Assembly: GCF_013215705.1 (NCBI RefSeq)
Contig: NZ_JABSQR010000033.1
Coordinates: 1-64,000 of the forward strand
DNA length: 64,000 bases
Origin: Moritella sp.
Lineage (GTDB): Bacteria; Pseudomonadota; Gammaproteobacteria; Enterobacterales; Moritellaceae
Direction: 5' to 3'
Shown: positions 18,865 through 28,356 of the stretch, in pieces
Layout: each line of letters starts with the position of its first letter
Position numbering within the stretch: the first letter of the stretch is position 1
Notes under the pieces: generated by a model
The model's database searches: none
What the model was told of the DNA's origin: nothing
What the model saw: only the letters and a program-made list of their open reading frames with translations
Translations under genes and position numbers: made by a program

Positions 18865-19761
18865 TTATCTATACGGTGCAAATAAAGGTAATAGCCAGTC
18901 AACGAACGTTTGTACTTTCAACGGCAATGGGCTGGCCGTTGGGGTTAGTAAATAATAACTATATGGACTGACAAATCCAGCGGAAAATGGCACCACTAAA
19001 CTGCCATCTGCAAGTTGCTGACTCACAAAAAATCGCGGGATCAGTGCCACCCCCATACTGCTTACGGCTGCCTGACTGAGCATATAGAAATGCTCCATCC
19101 CAAACTTATTATCCGTGGTTAACTCCATGCCTATATCATCTGCCCAATAACGCCATAAACCTGGTCTCGACGTATGCTCAAGCAAAGTCATCTTGTTGAT
19201 ATCATGCAGAGATGTCATCTGCTGCGCTAATTGCGGCGAGCACACAAGGCACAAGTCCTCATCCATCAGCTTAATCACATTACAACCGTGCGGCCGTGTC
19301 GTCGCACTGCGTATCGCAATATCATACTGATGCTGAGTAAAATCAATCGCAAAATCACCAATTGATAAATCAACGAATAAGTTAGGATTACTGAGCTTGA
19401 AGCTTTCCAGGCTCGGGATTAACCAACTAATCGTTAAACTCGGTAATACATTAATGGCGATACGTTGTGCCAATTGTGGCTGGGATATGAGCTCTTGCGT
19501 GGCACTATTAATTGTTTGCAACGCATTCTGCACTTTGAGCAAATAAGGCTTCGCTTCTTCAGTAAGGACTAACTTTCGATGTTGGCGAATGAATAGGCTT
19601 ACACCAAGGTATTGCTCCAATATCTTCACCTGTTTACTCACAGCGCCATGCGTCACAAACAATTCTTTGGCTGCTAGCGTAAAGCTCACATTTCTTGCGG
19701 CTGATTCAAAAGCACGCATGGCATTTAATGGTGGTAAATTAGGGTACATAACAATACTCAT
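18865..19761 (-). CDS. LysR-family regulator, GcvA-like
   Basis: This protein of about 298 residues has an N-terminal winged helix beginning LPPLNAMRAFESAARNVSFTLAA, as in GcvA and related regulators, and a LysR substrate-binding domain (about 95-295). A TTG at 19779 and ATGs at 19761 and 19749 are all possible starts. The family N terminus favours 19761 or 19749, and no start has a clear ribosome site. It is divergent from the TauE/SafE permease gene, so it may control it. It is not gcvA itself as far as context shows. Confidence 0.85.
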   Translation of the reverse strand: MSIVMYPNLPPLNAMRAFESAARNVSFTLAAKELFVTHGAVSKQVKILEQYLGVSLFIRQHRKLVLTEEAKPYLLKVQNALQTINSATQELISQPQLAQRIAINVLPSLTISWLIPSLESFKLSNPNLFVDLSIGDFAIDFTQHQYDIAIRSATTRPHGCNVIKLMDEDLCLVCSPQLAQQMTSLHDINKMTLLEHTSRPGLWRYWADDIGMELTTDNKFGMEHFYMLSQAAVSSMGVALIPRFFVSQQLADGSLVVPFSAGFVSPYSYYLLTPTASPLPLKVQTFVDWLLPLFAPYR

Positions 19762-19901
19762 CAAAAATAACGGACACAAGCTGCGTGAGTTTATCTCACA
19801 CTACAAAGAAGATAACTCCTTTGCGTTGATCGTGCAAATAAGATTATATACCCTGGTTATTTCAAGATATTGCAATTAAAATCACCCCGGAGTACAGCAT
19901 C

Positions 19902-20669
19902 ATGGTTTTGGATATGTCGTTACAATTATCAGCAGAAATTGTTGGACTGTTATTTTTAGTGGCTGTCGTCGCTGGTTTTATTGATTCTATCGCTGGCGGT
20001 GGTGGGCTACTGACGATTCCAGCATTATTATGGGTGGGTCTTCCTCCTGCAACAGCCCTGGCAACCAACAAACTGCAAGCCTGTGGCGGTAGCTTCTTTG
20101 CCAGTTTTTATTTTATTCGTAAAGGCCTGGTCGATGTGAAGAAAATGAAATTGGCCATCGCCTGTACTTTCGTCGGCTCAGCACTCGGTAGTATTGCGAT
20201 CCAATCCATTGACCCAAGTATACTGGAAGTGATCTTACCTTTTCTTATTCTTGCTATCGGTGGTTATTTTTTATTCTCGAAACAAATTAGCGATGAAGAC
20301 AAACATCAGGTACTTACTCCAACGCTATTTGCAGTAACAGCGGCTTTCGGTATTGGTTTGTATGATGGGTTCTTTGGTCCAGGCACTGGTAGTTTTTTTG
20401 CCATGGCGTTTGTATCACTGGCAGGGTTTGGATTAGCTAAAGCGACTGCACACGCCAAAGTGCTAAACTTCGCGACGAATATCGCGTCGTTGATATTCTT
20501 TGCACTCGGCGGCAAGGTATTATGGGCATTAGGGGGCATTATGTTAGTTGGCCAAGCGCTAGGGGCAACACTTGGCTCACGTTTAGTATTATCAAAAGGC
20601 GTTAAGATCATTAAACCACTAATGGTCACCATGTCCATCGCAATGAGTTTGAAATTGCTCTATTCATAA
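19902..20669 (+). CDS. TauE/SafE (DUF81) family permease, YfcA-like
   Basis: This 255-residue membrane protein has about eight helices in two homologous halves. The family motifs are DSIAGGGGLLTIPALLWVGLPPATALATNK in the first half (about 27-56) and YDGFFGPGTGSFFA in the second. The family exports or imports sulfite, sulfonates or other organic anions. The substrate here is unknown. The ATG follows GGAG by 9 bases. The divergent LysR gene is the probable regulator. Confidence 0.88.
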   Translation: MVLDMSLQLSAEIVGLLFLVAVVAGFIDSIAGGGGLLTIPALLWVGLPPATALATNKLQACGGSFFASFYFIRKGLVDVKKMKLAIACTFVGSALGSIAIQSIDPSILEVILPFLILAIGGYFLFSKQISDEDKHQVLTPTLFAVTAAFGIGLYDGFFGPGTGSFFAMAFVSLAGFGLAKATAHAKVLNFATNIASLIFFALGGKVLWALGGIMLVGQALGATLGSRLVLSKGVKIIKPLMVTMSIAMSLKLLYS

Positions 20670-20694
20670 GCGTTTTTACGCATGTATATACAAA

Positions 20695-21018
20695 TTACGA
20701 CGTCGTTACTTGCCACTGCTGTTGAGCCGCTGCATCTTGCAAGTAACAGTCAAAGTTATCTAATAAAGAGGCCGCACAACTGGATAACTCAACATACGAT
20801 TTTCCCTCTTCAGGAAACGTATGTACCGCAGCATGGCTTTCAGCTAACAGCCACAACGCGGTATAACCCTGAGGTTGAAAATAATGCTCAACAAAGTTCA
20901 ATACCGTAAAACCCGCACGGTTTAGATCAGCTGAAATTACGCGTTTAAGAGATTCGCTATCACAACTACTTAACCACCAGCGTTGATTATAGATTTTTGC
21001 TTCCATCGTTATTTTCAC
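20695..21018 (-). CDS. S-adenosylmethionine decarboxylase, SpeH type
   Basis: This 107-residue pyruvoyl-enzyme precursor belongs to the small bacterial AdoMetDC class. The self-cleavage site E60-S61-H62 and the residues corresponding to the catalytic His and Cys (H66 in AVHTFPE and C81 in ELSSC) are present. Ser-to-His (5) and Ser-to-Cys (20) spacing equals that of the Thermotoga enzyme. It should make decarboxylated AdoMet, the aminopropyl donor. It is followed after 57 bases by a spermidine-synthase homologue, so the two likely act together. The C terminus is shorter than in some family members. Confidence 0.85.
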   Translation of the reverse strand: MKITMEAKIYNQRWWLSSCDSESLKRVISADLNRAGFTVLNFVEHYFQPQGYTALWLLAESHAAVHTFPEEGKSYVELSSCAASLLDNFDCYLQDAAAQQQWQVTTS

Positions 21019-21075
21019 TTATCAACATTACAATAAAACAACACAGTTACAGAGCTTTAATGACTATGTCCGCAA

Positions 21076-22824
21076 CTAATTTTTATACAATTCAGACTCA
21101 GTTTGCCACGCTTCACGGTTATAATCGTACAATACCCCAGAGCCGAGTCGATTAATCTCAATCGTGTCCATTTGGTCATAAAAATTACTAGGAAAAACAA
21201 ACGACGCTAATAAAAACTCTTTATTTAACCAGCTCGACGGTATAGGTAAAGTATCGACATCCTTTATACGTCGGCTTGCCGATTTACCACGCGTGGTCGC
21301 TATCGTCCAGCCCCATTGACCAAATGACGGAATATTTCGTTGATACTGTTCAACGTGTAAAAACCCCGCTTCTTTCACCGTTTTACCAATACTCAAAAAT
21401 GCTTGTTGGGCATGATAAGGTGAGGTTGATTGTATGGCTAATGCCCCGTCTGCGGCTAATAATTGACGCACCTGATTATAAAAATAATCACTGTAGAGTT
21501 TATTCAAATCGGGGTGATTCGGATCGGGTAAATCAATAATAATGGTATCAAATTTAGCCCCTTCATCCAGTAATTTTTCTACTTGTAAAAATGCATCCGT
21601 CACATATAGGGTTAAACGCGGATCTTGTAATGAACGTTCATTTAAACCTAACATGCGTTGTTTGATCGCTTCTGGCGCAGCGTAGTTCACTGTATTGGCA
21701 CCAAACAGAGCCAATAGTTCAGCATCGAGATCAACTAAAGTCACCGTTTTTACTGGCCAGCGCAGTACATTACGCAGTGCTAATCCATCACCACCACCAA
21801 TGATCAACACCTTATCATGACGATTAGACGCCAGCATTGCCGGATACACTAATAAGTCGTGATATAGCTGCTCATCGACACTGGAAAATTGCAAATGACC
21901 ATTAATAAACAAGTCTGTTACTGGTTCGGCTTTATTTTTCAAATAACGCTCAGTCACCACCACGTGCTGATATTTTGTCGATTGTGAATAGATCACTTTA
22001 TCTTTATATAATACACTGCTTAATTGCACTAACCAGCCTGTACCTAAGGTTAAAATAACCGAGAACAATACAATTAATAACAAGTGACAAAGGAATAATA
22101 ATTTCGCCCAACGGATCTTATCTTGATAACGCCATAAAAATGCCAGACCCGCGATAACATTGAATAATGCCGTCCAGGCCGCCGCTTCCATAATGGGCAA
22201 CGACAGCATGATAGAAACCCAAATCGCGGCACCAATACCAGCGCCAATATAGTCTGCACCATAGATAGTCCCGGCATTGTTTTCTAAAAAACGACCATAT
22301 ACTTGCTGGCGAACCCTTGCGATCAGTGGGATCTCCATACCAATAAAGATACCGAGAATTAACCCGAACACATAGGGCATAAATTTAGCGATTTTTTCTA
22401 ACTGTTGCGGTAAATAACCATCGAGCACAACATTACTGGGTAAGTTAAACGTCGCCGATAATAACTGAGGCAAACTATAACTCACGGCAATTATCGCTGA
22501 AATAATCAAAATACAGCTCATACCAATTAAGGCGATCAAGGCTTCTAACCAAGCGAATGCGGTAAACGCATCTTTAAACCAACGCGCCATAAACGCGCCG
22601 ATACCCATTGCCACAATCATGGTACCGATCATGGCATAAATCGCACTTTCGACCGAGCCTAACACTCTGCCTGCATAATGCGACAGCAAGTACTCATAGA
22701 TCAAACCACAACCAGCAAGTATGATCATGACCGAGATTAATAACGCATCGTGAAACCATAATGACCGTTTACGCTGCAGTGCTTGTTTTACTTCATTATC
22801 ACTATTTACAACTGAGTGTTCCAC
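21076..22824 (-). CDS. Membrane-anchored spermidine-synthase-like aminopropyltransferase
   Basis: This 582-residue protein has about seven to eight N-terminal membrane helices (about 25-285) fused to a cytoplasmic spermidine-synthase fold (about 300-530). Donor-binding motifs are visible: LIIGGGDGLALRNVL, TLVDLDAELLALF, LYVTDAF and IIIDLPDPNHPDLNKLY. In the last one a Leu-Pro replaces the Ser-Ser/Thr usual in SpeE. The neighbouring AdoMet decarboxylase would supply the donor. The acceptor amine is unknown, and the membrane domain suggests a lipid-, wall- or transport-linked acceptor. It could also be a soluble-type synthase merely tethered to the membrane. Confidence 0.85.
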   Translation of the reverse strand: MEHSVVNSDNEVKQALQRKRSLWFHDALLISVMIILAGCGLIYEYLLSHYAGRVLGSVESAIYAMIGTMIVAMGIGAFMARWFKDAFTAFAWLEALIALIGMSCILIISAIIAVSYSLPQLLSATFNLPSNVVLDGYLPQQLEKIAKFMPYVFGLILGIFIGMEIPLIARVRQQVYGRFLENNAGTIYGADYIGAGIGAAIWVSIMLSLPIMEAAAWTALFNVIAGLAFLWRYQDKIRWAKLLFLCHLLLIVLFSVILTLGTGWLVQLSSVLYKDKVIYSQSTKYQHVVVTERYLKNKAEPVTDLFINGHLQFSSVDEQLYHDLLVYPAMLASNRHDKVLIIGGGDGLALRNVLRWPVKTVTLVDLDAELLALFGANTVNYAAPEAIKQRMLGLNERSLQDPRLTLYVTDAFLQVEKLLDEGAKFDTIIIDLPDPNHPDLNKLYSDYFYNQVRQLLAADGALAIQSTSPYHAQQAFLSIGKTVKEAGFLHVEQYQRNIPSFGQWGWTIATTRGKSASRRIKDVDTLPIPSSWLNKEFLLASFVFPSNFYDQMDTIEINRLGSGVLYDYNREAWQTESELYKN

Positions 22825-22993
22825 ACGAAGCCTTACTGTATTGAGATAGAATGTTCAGGAATGAAAAAGCCCAAACCCAATAACACGTCAGCATTGTTAT
22901 TACTGCCAATCAATATCGAGTCTGAGCTATCACTATTCTAAAATGACGGTGCTTAAATAACTATGGTTAAAAAATTATCGCCGCAATAGCGAT

Positions 22994-23890
22994 TTAGCTA
23001 CCGAGTAACGTCGCCATTGTTAAACCAATTGAAAACGATACCGTTGCCGAAATAACCGCAACACCAATGTTCTTCTGACGAATGACTTCATCAGCAATAT
23101 CAACACCGGATAAAATAACTTTAATGGTGATCAATTGTAAAACAGCAAAAATAGCCACACTGACAACGGCTGAGAATGCCCAGTACATCAGACTCTGGGT
23201 GATATTATCAGCAGCATACGGTGCAAGACCAGTTGCCGCAGTAATAGCCAAACCCGAACCAATTAAGAAACCAGCATAACGGATACCAACAGCCAAGTTA
23301 TCGTCCAAGATAAGTTGTTGTAAGCAGTCACCTGTGCGTTTAAATAAATGTACGCGATACTTACTCACCAGTAGCATGATGATATTGGCCACAACAAACG
23401 CGGCAATGACCACAGGTAAGCCATGCCAACCTTCAGTTAACACCCAGATCAACGCTGAACGCACCACAATCGCAACCGTGACAATATGACCAAACTCAAC
23501 AAATGCGGCGGTTACATTACCTTTTACGATCTCATCATGTAGGCTTACTTTTTGTAACGTCACTTTATCTTGGAAAAAATGACCAGCTTTAATTAGCGCG
23601 ATAGCTAAAAAACCATAACCAAGCATTTGCATTGCTTCTTCAAATAATGAATCTGCAAAATCGCCACTGGTTACGCCAGTTAATACAATTGCAAGACCTG
23701 CTAACCCCGCGGCAAAACTAATACCAAAAGCAAAATTATCGCGCTTGGCAATTTCATCATTGGCATGTAAATTTGAAACCCAGCCTTTGATCATTTTTAA
23801 ACTAACAAATAACGCAATGATGATAATAAAATCAATAATCAGTGCTTGTGTCGTCCACATCGTCAATCCATCAAACTCGTACATACTCAA
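22994..23890 (-). CDS. DUF350 (UPF0719) integral membrane protein, duplicated
   Basis: This 298-residue protein has about eight helices arranged as two DUF350 repeats. The repeated short motif appears as RDNFAFGISFAAGLAG, DDNLAVGIRYAGFLIG and QKNIGVAVISATVSFS. The family (E. coli YjfL is a one-repeat relative) has no proven function. It is often next to AdoMet decarboxylase, membrane SpeE and ATP-grasp ligases related to glutathionylspermidine synthase. Here it lies between the SpeE-like gene and a lipoprotein gene on the same strand. Confidence 0.85.
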   Translation of the reverse strand: MSMYEFDGLTMWTTQALIIDFIIIIALFVSLKMIKGWVSNLHANDEIAKRDNFAFGISFAAGLAGLAIVLTGVTSGDFADSLFEEAMQMLGYGFLAIALIKAGHFFQDKVTLQKVSLHDEIVKGNVTAAFVEFGHIVTVAIVVRSALIWVLTEGWHGLPVVIAAFVVANIIMLLVSKYRVHLFKRTGDCLQQLILDDNLAVGIRYAGFLIGSGLAITAATGLAPYAADNITQSLMYWAFSAVVSVAIFAVLQLITIKVILSGVDIADEVIRQKNIGVAVISATVSFSIGLTMATLLGS

Positions 23891-23928
23891 TCTCCATAAC
23901 TTTATTCTGTCTATTTGTTCAAGGCTGT

Positions 23929-24900
23929 CTATTTACCGCGACTAACACCACGTGAAGTACGGCTACCACTATTGCGAAATGACCCGGTATTACTGGTCGA
24001 TTTACGGCTAGTGAATGACTTTTTCGGTTTAGAGTAGCTACTCACCGTCTTTGTTGGGGTATAACTAGAACGACTCAAGCCTGCCGCGCCTGAACGTTTT
24101 TTAGCATAAGGCGAGCTAAATGACTGACCTTTACGCTGAAATGATTTACGCGTTTTAGTTTCAACGGCTGCTTGCTTTACACTTTGCTTAGGGCTGGTAT
24201 AACGTGAACGCCCATAGTCATTGTAGTAACTATAACGACGATTTTGGCTCCAATTTGAATAACCAACACGACCCGTTAAATCACCCAACATGCGATACAT
24301 ACCGTACCACTGCCAGAAACTGGTACCGCTACTGCCGCTTTGCCAGTTACCGTAATTCGGGTTACCGACCATCTGACTACCTGCACCGTAATCAGCACCT
24401 CCACCATTTTGTTCTGCCTGCTGACTAATAGCACCAACACGAGCAAGTTGCCCATCGGACATATCCGCCAACACATTAATCGGATCGGTTAATGCATCAT
24501 TAAATAAACTTTGTTTAGACGCTTCTTTAATACGCGTCAATTCATCAAGCAATAAGACCGCATTGTCTAACGTCACCGTTTCCGCTTTAACATCATTTAA
24601 TCGCATCGCCAGATTTTGATATAACGGCCCCTCTCGCGTGGCATCTTCAGCAATCAAATTGGCGATACGAGTGAGTTCTGGTTTTTGTTGTTTTAAAACT
24701 TGCGCATATTCAGATAACAATCTTGCATTACGCACTGCACCCGTTTCAATTGCCGACCCAAGTCGAGCAAGCGACTGTGCAGTACTCACAACTTGCTGGT
24801 TAATTGTCGTTTGCGTTTGTTCAAGTTTTGATTCACAGCCAGCTAATAACTGTAAAATAAATAACAGACTTATTAACTTCCATGGTTTAATCATTGACAT
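23929..24900 (-). CDS. Ser/Arg/Tyr-rich lipoprotein in the polyamine-DUF350 cluster
   Basis: This 323-residue protein has a lipobox LLAGC (about Cys22), a helical coiled-coil-like domain (about 25-170) and a short Gly/Asn/Gln segment. A conserved-looking patch reads SFWQWYGMYRMLGDLTGRVGYSNW. The strongly basic C-terminal tail of about 120 residues is made mostly of Ser, Arg, Lys, Tyr and Thr. I do not recognise a family with certainty. The general plan (lipoprotein, Trp/Met-rich patch, Ser/Arg tail) recalls the DUF1190 proteins found beside DUF350 genes in enterics. The basic tail could bind anionic envelope polymers. It is first in the minus-strand set. Confidence 0.7.
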   Translation of the reverse strand: MSMIKPWKLISLLFILQLLAGCESKLEQTQTTINQQVVSTAQSLARLGSAIETGAVRNARLLSEYAQVLKQQKPELTRIANLIAEDATREGPLYQNLAMRLNDVKAETVTLDNAVLLLDELTRIKEASKQSLFNDALTDPINVLADMSDGQLARVGAISQQAEQNGGGADYGAGSQMVGNPNYGNWQSGSSGTSFWQWYGMYRMLGDLTGRVGYSNWSQNRRYSYYNDYGRSRYTSPKQSVKQAAVETKTRKSFQRKGQSFSSPYAKKRSGAAGLSRSSYTPTKTVSSYSKPKKSFTSRKSTSNTGSFRNSGSRTSRGVSRGK

Positions 24901-25043
24901 AAATGGTCACCTATCTGCCTACCGACTCTAATAAAATCACGCCATGACGTTTTGCGAGTACTGATTTACACATCGCGTTCTGGCTTTCTAATACCTTGCT
25001 ACTCTACGTTCTAAGCATCAAAAAATCAATTGGTTATAGCGTG

Positions 25044-25664
25044 CTAGTTAGCATAACGTTGTAAAAAATTATCCACTGATTTTTTCGGCGTTTTAGCTAA
25101 TTTTTGTACCAACTGAAAAGAAATGGTGGCTAAGCTATAACGTGATTTTATTTCATCTAACATCACTAACCAAAGTTTAGTCGTCATTTCCGAATCAAAT
25201 AACGCGCGGTGAAAACCACCATCCGACGGGATATTTGCATATTTAATCAACTCACCCAATTTATGGCTCGGTGCATCTTGAAAAATACGTCTTGCCACCA
25301 ACAGTGAACAGCTAAACTCACCGTCATAGCCGCGACCAATACGCATCAATTCAGCATCTAAAAAACGCTTATCAAATGAGGCATTATGCGCAACTAAATT
25401 ATAACCTTGGATAAAATCGGCAAAGCGATGCATCACCTCTTCACAAGGTGCGGCGTCGACTAACATATCATTAGTGATACCCGTGTAATCGGCAATAAAA
25501 CTGCTCACCCGACGACCTGGATACATAAGTTCTTGAAAGCGCCCTGTGATCTCACCATCTTCAATTTTTACCGCACCGATCTCAATCGCACGATCGCCCA
25601 TATCGGGAGATAACCCAGTTGTCTCGAAATCCAATATTATAAGGGTGTCAGCGTTCACTATCAT
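25044..25664 (-). CDS. DnaQ-like 3'-5' exonuclease (DEDDh)
   Basis: This 206-residue protein has the full DEDDh set: D and E in LDFETTGLSPD, D in HNASFDKRFLD, and H...D in GFHRALFDSEMT. It matches the proofreading-exonuclease fold without polymerase-binding tail or GIY-YIG extension. It probably trims single-stranded DNA or RNA ends, with the exact role unknown. It is transcribed alone, away from the Lon-type protease gene. Confidence 0.9.
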   Translation of the reverse strand: MIVNADTLIILDFETTGLSPDMGDRAIEIGAVKIEDGEITGRFQELMYPGRRVSSFIADYTGITNDMLVDAAPCEEVMHRFADFIQGYNLVAHNASFDKRFLDAELMRIGRGYDGEFSCSLLVARRIFQDAPSHKLGELIKYANIPSDGGFHRALFDSEMTTKLWLVMLDEIKSRYSLATISFQLVQKLAKTPKKSVDNFLQRYAN

Positions 25665-25781
25665 TCCAACTTTCTCTCTCGTGATAACCTATGTGATGTG
25701 TCGTGAAGTATAAAACAGTATGCTCACACAAGCGATCTATGTCTACACTAGGGGTATAGCTGTTTTATAAGAGGGAACTGT

Positions 25782-28184
25782 ATGTCGATAAAACCTCTAA
25801 GTTGTAGCCAGTTGTATCGAACCTCAACACTGAGCATGCTTGCTGCCGACTGTAAATCAACCAAACACCTACAGCCACTCGATCAAATCATCGGCCAAGA
25901 CCGGGCACAACAAGCGGTCGAATTTGCCATGTCGATAAAAGAAAAAGGCTATAACATCTACGCGCTCGGTCACAACGGTCTGGGCAAGCGTACGATGATA
26001 TTACGCTATCTTAACCGACACGATCCTAGCAGTAATAATCATACTATTTTTGACTGGTGTTATACGGTTAATTTTGATGAGGCTCGTCACCCAAAAGTAT
26101 TGAAACTACCCGCAGGTTCCGCCCATCAATTTAAAAAAGATATCGAAAACCTTATCCATCGTTTAGTCAAAGCTTTACCGATGGCCTTTGATAACGAGAT
26201 CTACTTCGCTCGCTCTGAGAAACTAAAAAATCAATTAGAAAGCAAACAAGAAGCTATTTTACAAGATCTGACCCAGTCAGCCCAACAGCACAGTATTAGC
26301 TTAACATTAACGGCGCAAGGCGATTACCAGCTTATCGCCATGAACGATAAAAATGAAGCCTACTCTGAAAACGATTTTGAAGCATTAAGTGACAGTAAAA
26401 AGAAACGATTTGAAACTAAAATTGCAGAATTAGAAATAAAACTACGTGACATTATCCGTCAATTAACCATTTGGGAAGAAGAGTTTTCCGATAAGATCCA
26501 AAAGCTTGACGAACAAATCGCACAGGATGTATTGGTCCATTGCACCACGCCATTGAAAGAAAAGTACAATCATTTAGCCGAGGTAAAATCGCATCTCATT
26601 GCGATGAATAAAGACATATTAGACAATCTTGAGATCTTTGTTGAAGGCAGCGAGGATGATATCTCTTTGGCTTATGCCGCATTAGATAAAAAAATGCCCC
26701 GCCGCTATCAAATTAACGTGCTCGTTTGTCAAGAAACCAACTCCTTCCCTATCGTGGTCGAGGACAGCCCTAATTACCATACTATTTTTGGTTATATCGA
26801 AAGTGCAACCTTCAAAGGTACCGTGTTTACCGATGCCGCCTTGATCCGAGCTGGTAGCTTACACCGTGCTAATGGCGGGGTGTTAATGATTGATGCGGTC
26901 AAAGTACTAGAGCGACCTTATGTTTGGGATGGCTTGAAACGCGCCTTGCGCGCCAACAAATTAAACTTAAGTTCATTAGAACGCGAAGTCAGTTTATCCG
27001 GTACCATTTCGTTAGACCCAGAACCAATACCACTCTCAGTTAAGATCATTCTCTTTGGGGATTATCAGACTTATCAACTGCTACAACAATATGATCCTGA
27101 GTTCAGAGAATTATTTCGGGTTACCGCTGATTTTGAAGATGTCATGCCCAGAACAGACATTGCAGAAGCGCACTACGCACAATTCATTTCGAGTATCGTA
27201 CACGATAACAATATGCTGCATTGCGATCGTAAAGCCATGAGTCGGATAATCGAGTACAGCTCACGCCAAGCTGAAGATCAGGATAAGCTTTCTTTGCATT
27301 CACTTGATATCGCCAACTTATTACGTGAAAGTAATTATTGTGCACGTCTTGCAAATGCCACACTTATACGTCATCACCATGTTGAACAAGCGCTGACAAA
27401 CAAACAACAACGAGCAGGTAGATTACAAGACTATCTACTGCAAAACTTTATCAATGGTTCCACTCTCATTGATATTAAGGGTAACGTGATAGGACAAATT
27501 AATGCACTTTCCGTTATTGCAACATCTGACAGCGAATTTGGTATCCCAGGGCGTATCACCGCAACAGCCTCCTTTGGCGAAGGGGAAATTTTTGATATTG
27601 AGCGTAAAGTGAAGCTTGGTGGTAACCTCCATTCCAAAGGCGTGATGATCTTATCCGCTTATATTGCATCGGTATTTGGCCAAACTGCCACGATCCCACT
27701 TACGACACGTTTGACGTTCGAACAATCTTACGGTCAAGTTGATGGTGACAGCGCTTCGCTTGCCGAATGCTGTGCTATTATTTCTGCATTTTCGCAAGTA
27801 CCGTTACGTCAAGATATCGCCATCACCGGGTCAATGGACCAATTTGGTCATGCCCAACCCATCGGCGGGGTAAATGAAAAGGTTGAAGGTTTTTTTGATG
27901 TTTGTTCATCGATTACACCACTATCAACACAAGGGGTAATAATTCCGCGCGCTAATGTACATAATCTCATGCTGCGAAACGATGTTATTGAGGCCATTGA
28001 GCAAGGTTTATTCCATATCTGGGCAATTGACCATGTCACTGACGCTATTCAGTTACTCACTAACATCATCGCGGGTTCAATGAATAATGAAGGTGAATAC
28101 GCACACAATTCGGTGTTTGGCATTACCCAAAACCGATTAACCAATCTGAGAAAAGACCATAACAGCGCGGCCTCAAATACATAA
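25782..28184 (+). CDS. Lon-family ATP-dependent protease with AAA_32 domain (LonB-like)
   Basis: This 800-residue protein has an N-terminal ATPase region with degenerate Walker A ALGHNGLGKRTMIL (about 60-73, Arg after the Lys), a long helical insert (about 130-290) and the ATPase lid region. A C-terminal S16 protease domain (about 560-770) follows. The catalytic dyad is visible: Ser in QVDGDSASLAE and Lys in IGGVNEKVEGFFD. The family is cytoplasmic and distinct from classic Lon. E. coli YcbZ is a relative. The ATG follows AGAGGGA. The substrate is unknown. Confidence 0.92.
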   Translation: MSIKPLSCSQLYRTSTLSMLAADCKSTKHLQPLDQIIGQDRAQQAVEFAMSIKEKGYNIYALGHNGLGKRTMILRYLNRHDPSSNNHTIFDWCYTVNFDEARHPKVLKLPAGSAHQFKKDIENLIHRLVKALPMAFDNEIYFARSEKLKNQLESKQEAILQDLTQSAQQHSISLTLTAQGDYQLIAMNDKNEAYSENDFEALSDSKKKRFETKIAELEIKLRDIIRQLTIWEEEFSDKIQKLDEQIAQDVLVHCTTPLKEKYNHLAEVKSHLIAMNKDILDNLEIFVEGSEDDISLAYAALDKKMPRRYQINVLVCQETNSFPIVVEDSPNYHTIFGYIESATFKGTVFTDAALIRAGSLHRANGGVLMIDAVKVLERPYVWDGLKRALRANKLNLSSLEREVSLSGTISLDPEPIPLSVKIILFGDYQTYQLLQQYDPEFRELFRVTADFEDVMPRTDIAEAHYAQFISSIVHDNNMLHCDRKAMSRIIEYSSRQAEDQDKLSLHSLDIANLLRESNYCARLANATLIRHHHVEQALTNKQQRAGRLQDYLLQNFINGSTLIDIKGNVIGQINALSVIATSDSEFGIPGRITATASFGEGEIFDIERKVKLGGNLHSKGVMILSAYIASVFGQTATIPLTTRLTFEQSYGQVDGDSASLAECCAIISAFSQVPLRQDIAITGSMDQFGHAQPIGGVNEKVEGFFDVCSSITPLSTQGVIIPRANVHNLMLRNDVIEAIEQGLFHIWAIDHVTDAIQLLTNIIAGSMNNEGEYAHNSVFGITQNRLTNLRKDHNSAASNT

Positions 28185-28210
28185 ACTGATTCCAGCATAA
28201 TAAATAACTG

Positions 28211-28274
28211 ACCTTGAATATCAAGGTATTCTCAGCTAATGACCATAAACATGAATGACCACTCATTTAGTGGT
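28211..28274. repeat. Two short hairpins in the gap after the Lon-type gene
   Basis: ACCTTGA-ATA-TCAAGGT (28211-28227) and ACCACT-CATTT-AGTGGT (28258-28274) are perfect small inverted repeats. Neither has a T-run directly after it, so terminator function is doubtful. They precede the FNR-like box of the next gene. Confidence 0.5.
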
Positions 28275-28293
28275 AAAACATTAGCTAAATAAG

Positions 28294-28307
28294 TTGACTT
28301 AAATCAA
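28294..28307. promoter_or_regulatory. FNR-like box upstream of the hemerythrin diguanylate cyclase
   Basis: TTGACTTAAATCAA differs from the FNR palindrome (TTGAT-N4-ATCAA) by one base. A TATACT lies at 28316-28321. If that is the -10, the box would cover the spacer and -35 region, a repressing position. The gene starts at 28357. Confidence 0.5.
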
Positions 28308-28356
28308 TGGAATTTTATACTGCAGCTTCTTTAGTCAACGGTAAGTAGTCGCTCTA

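Noticed and set aside
28316-28321. TATACT as a firm -10 of the hemerythrin cyclase gene
   Set aside because: The distance to the FNR-like box is not the activating one and no -35 is clear, so the start remains open.
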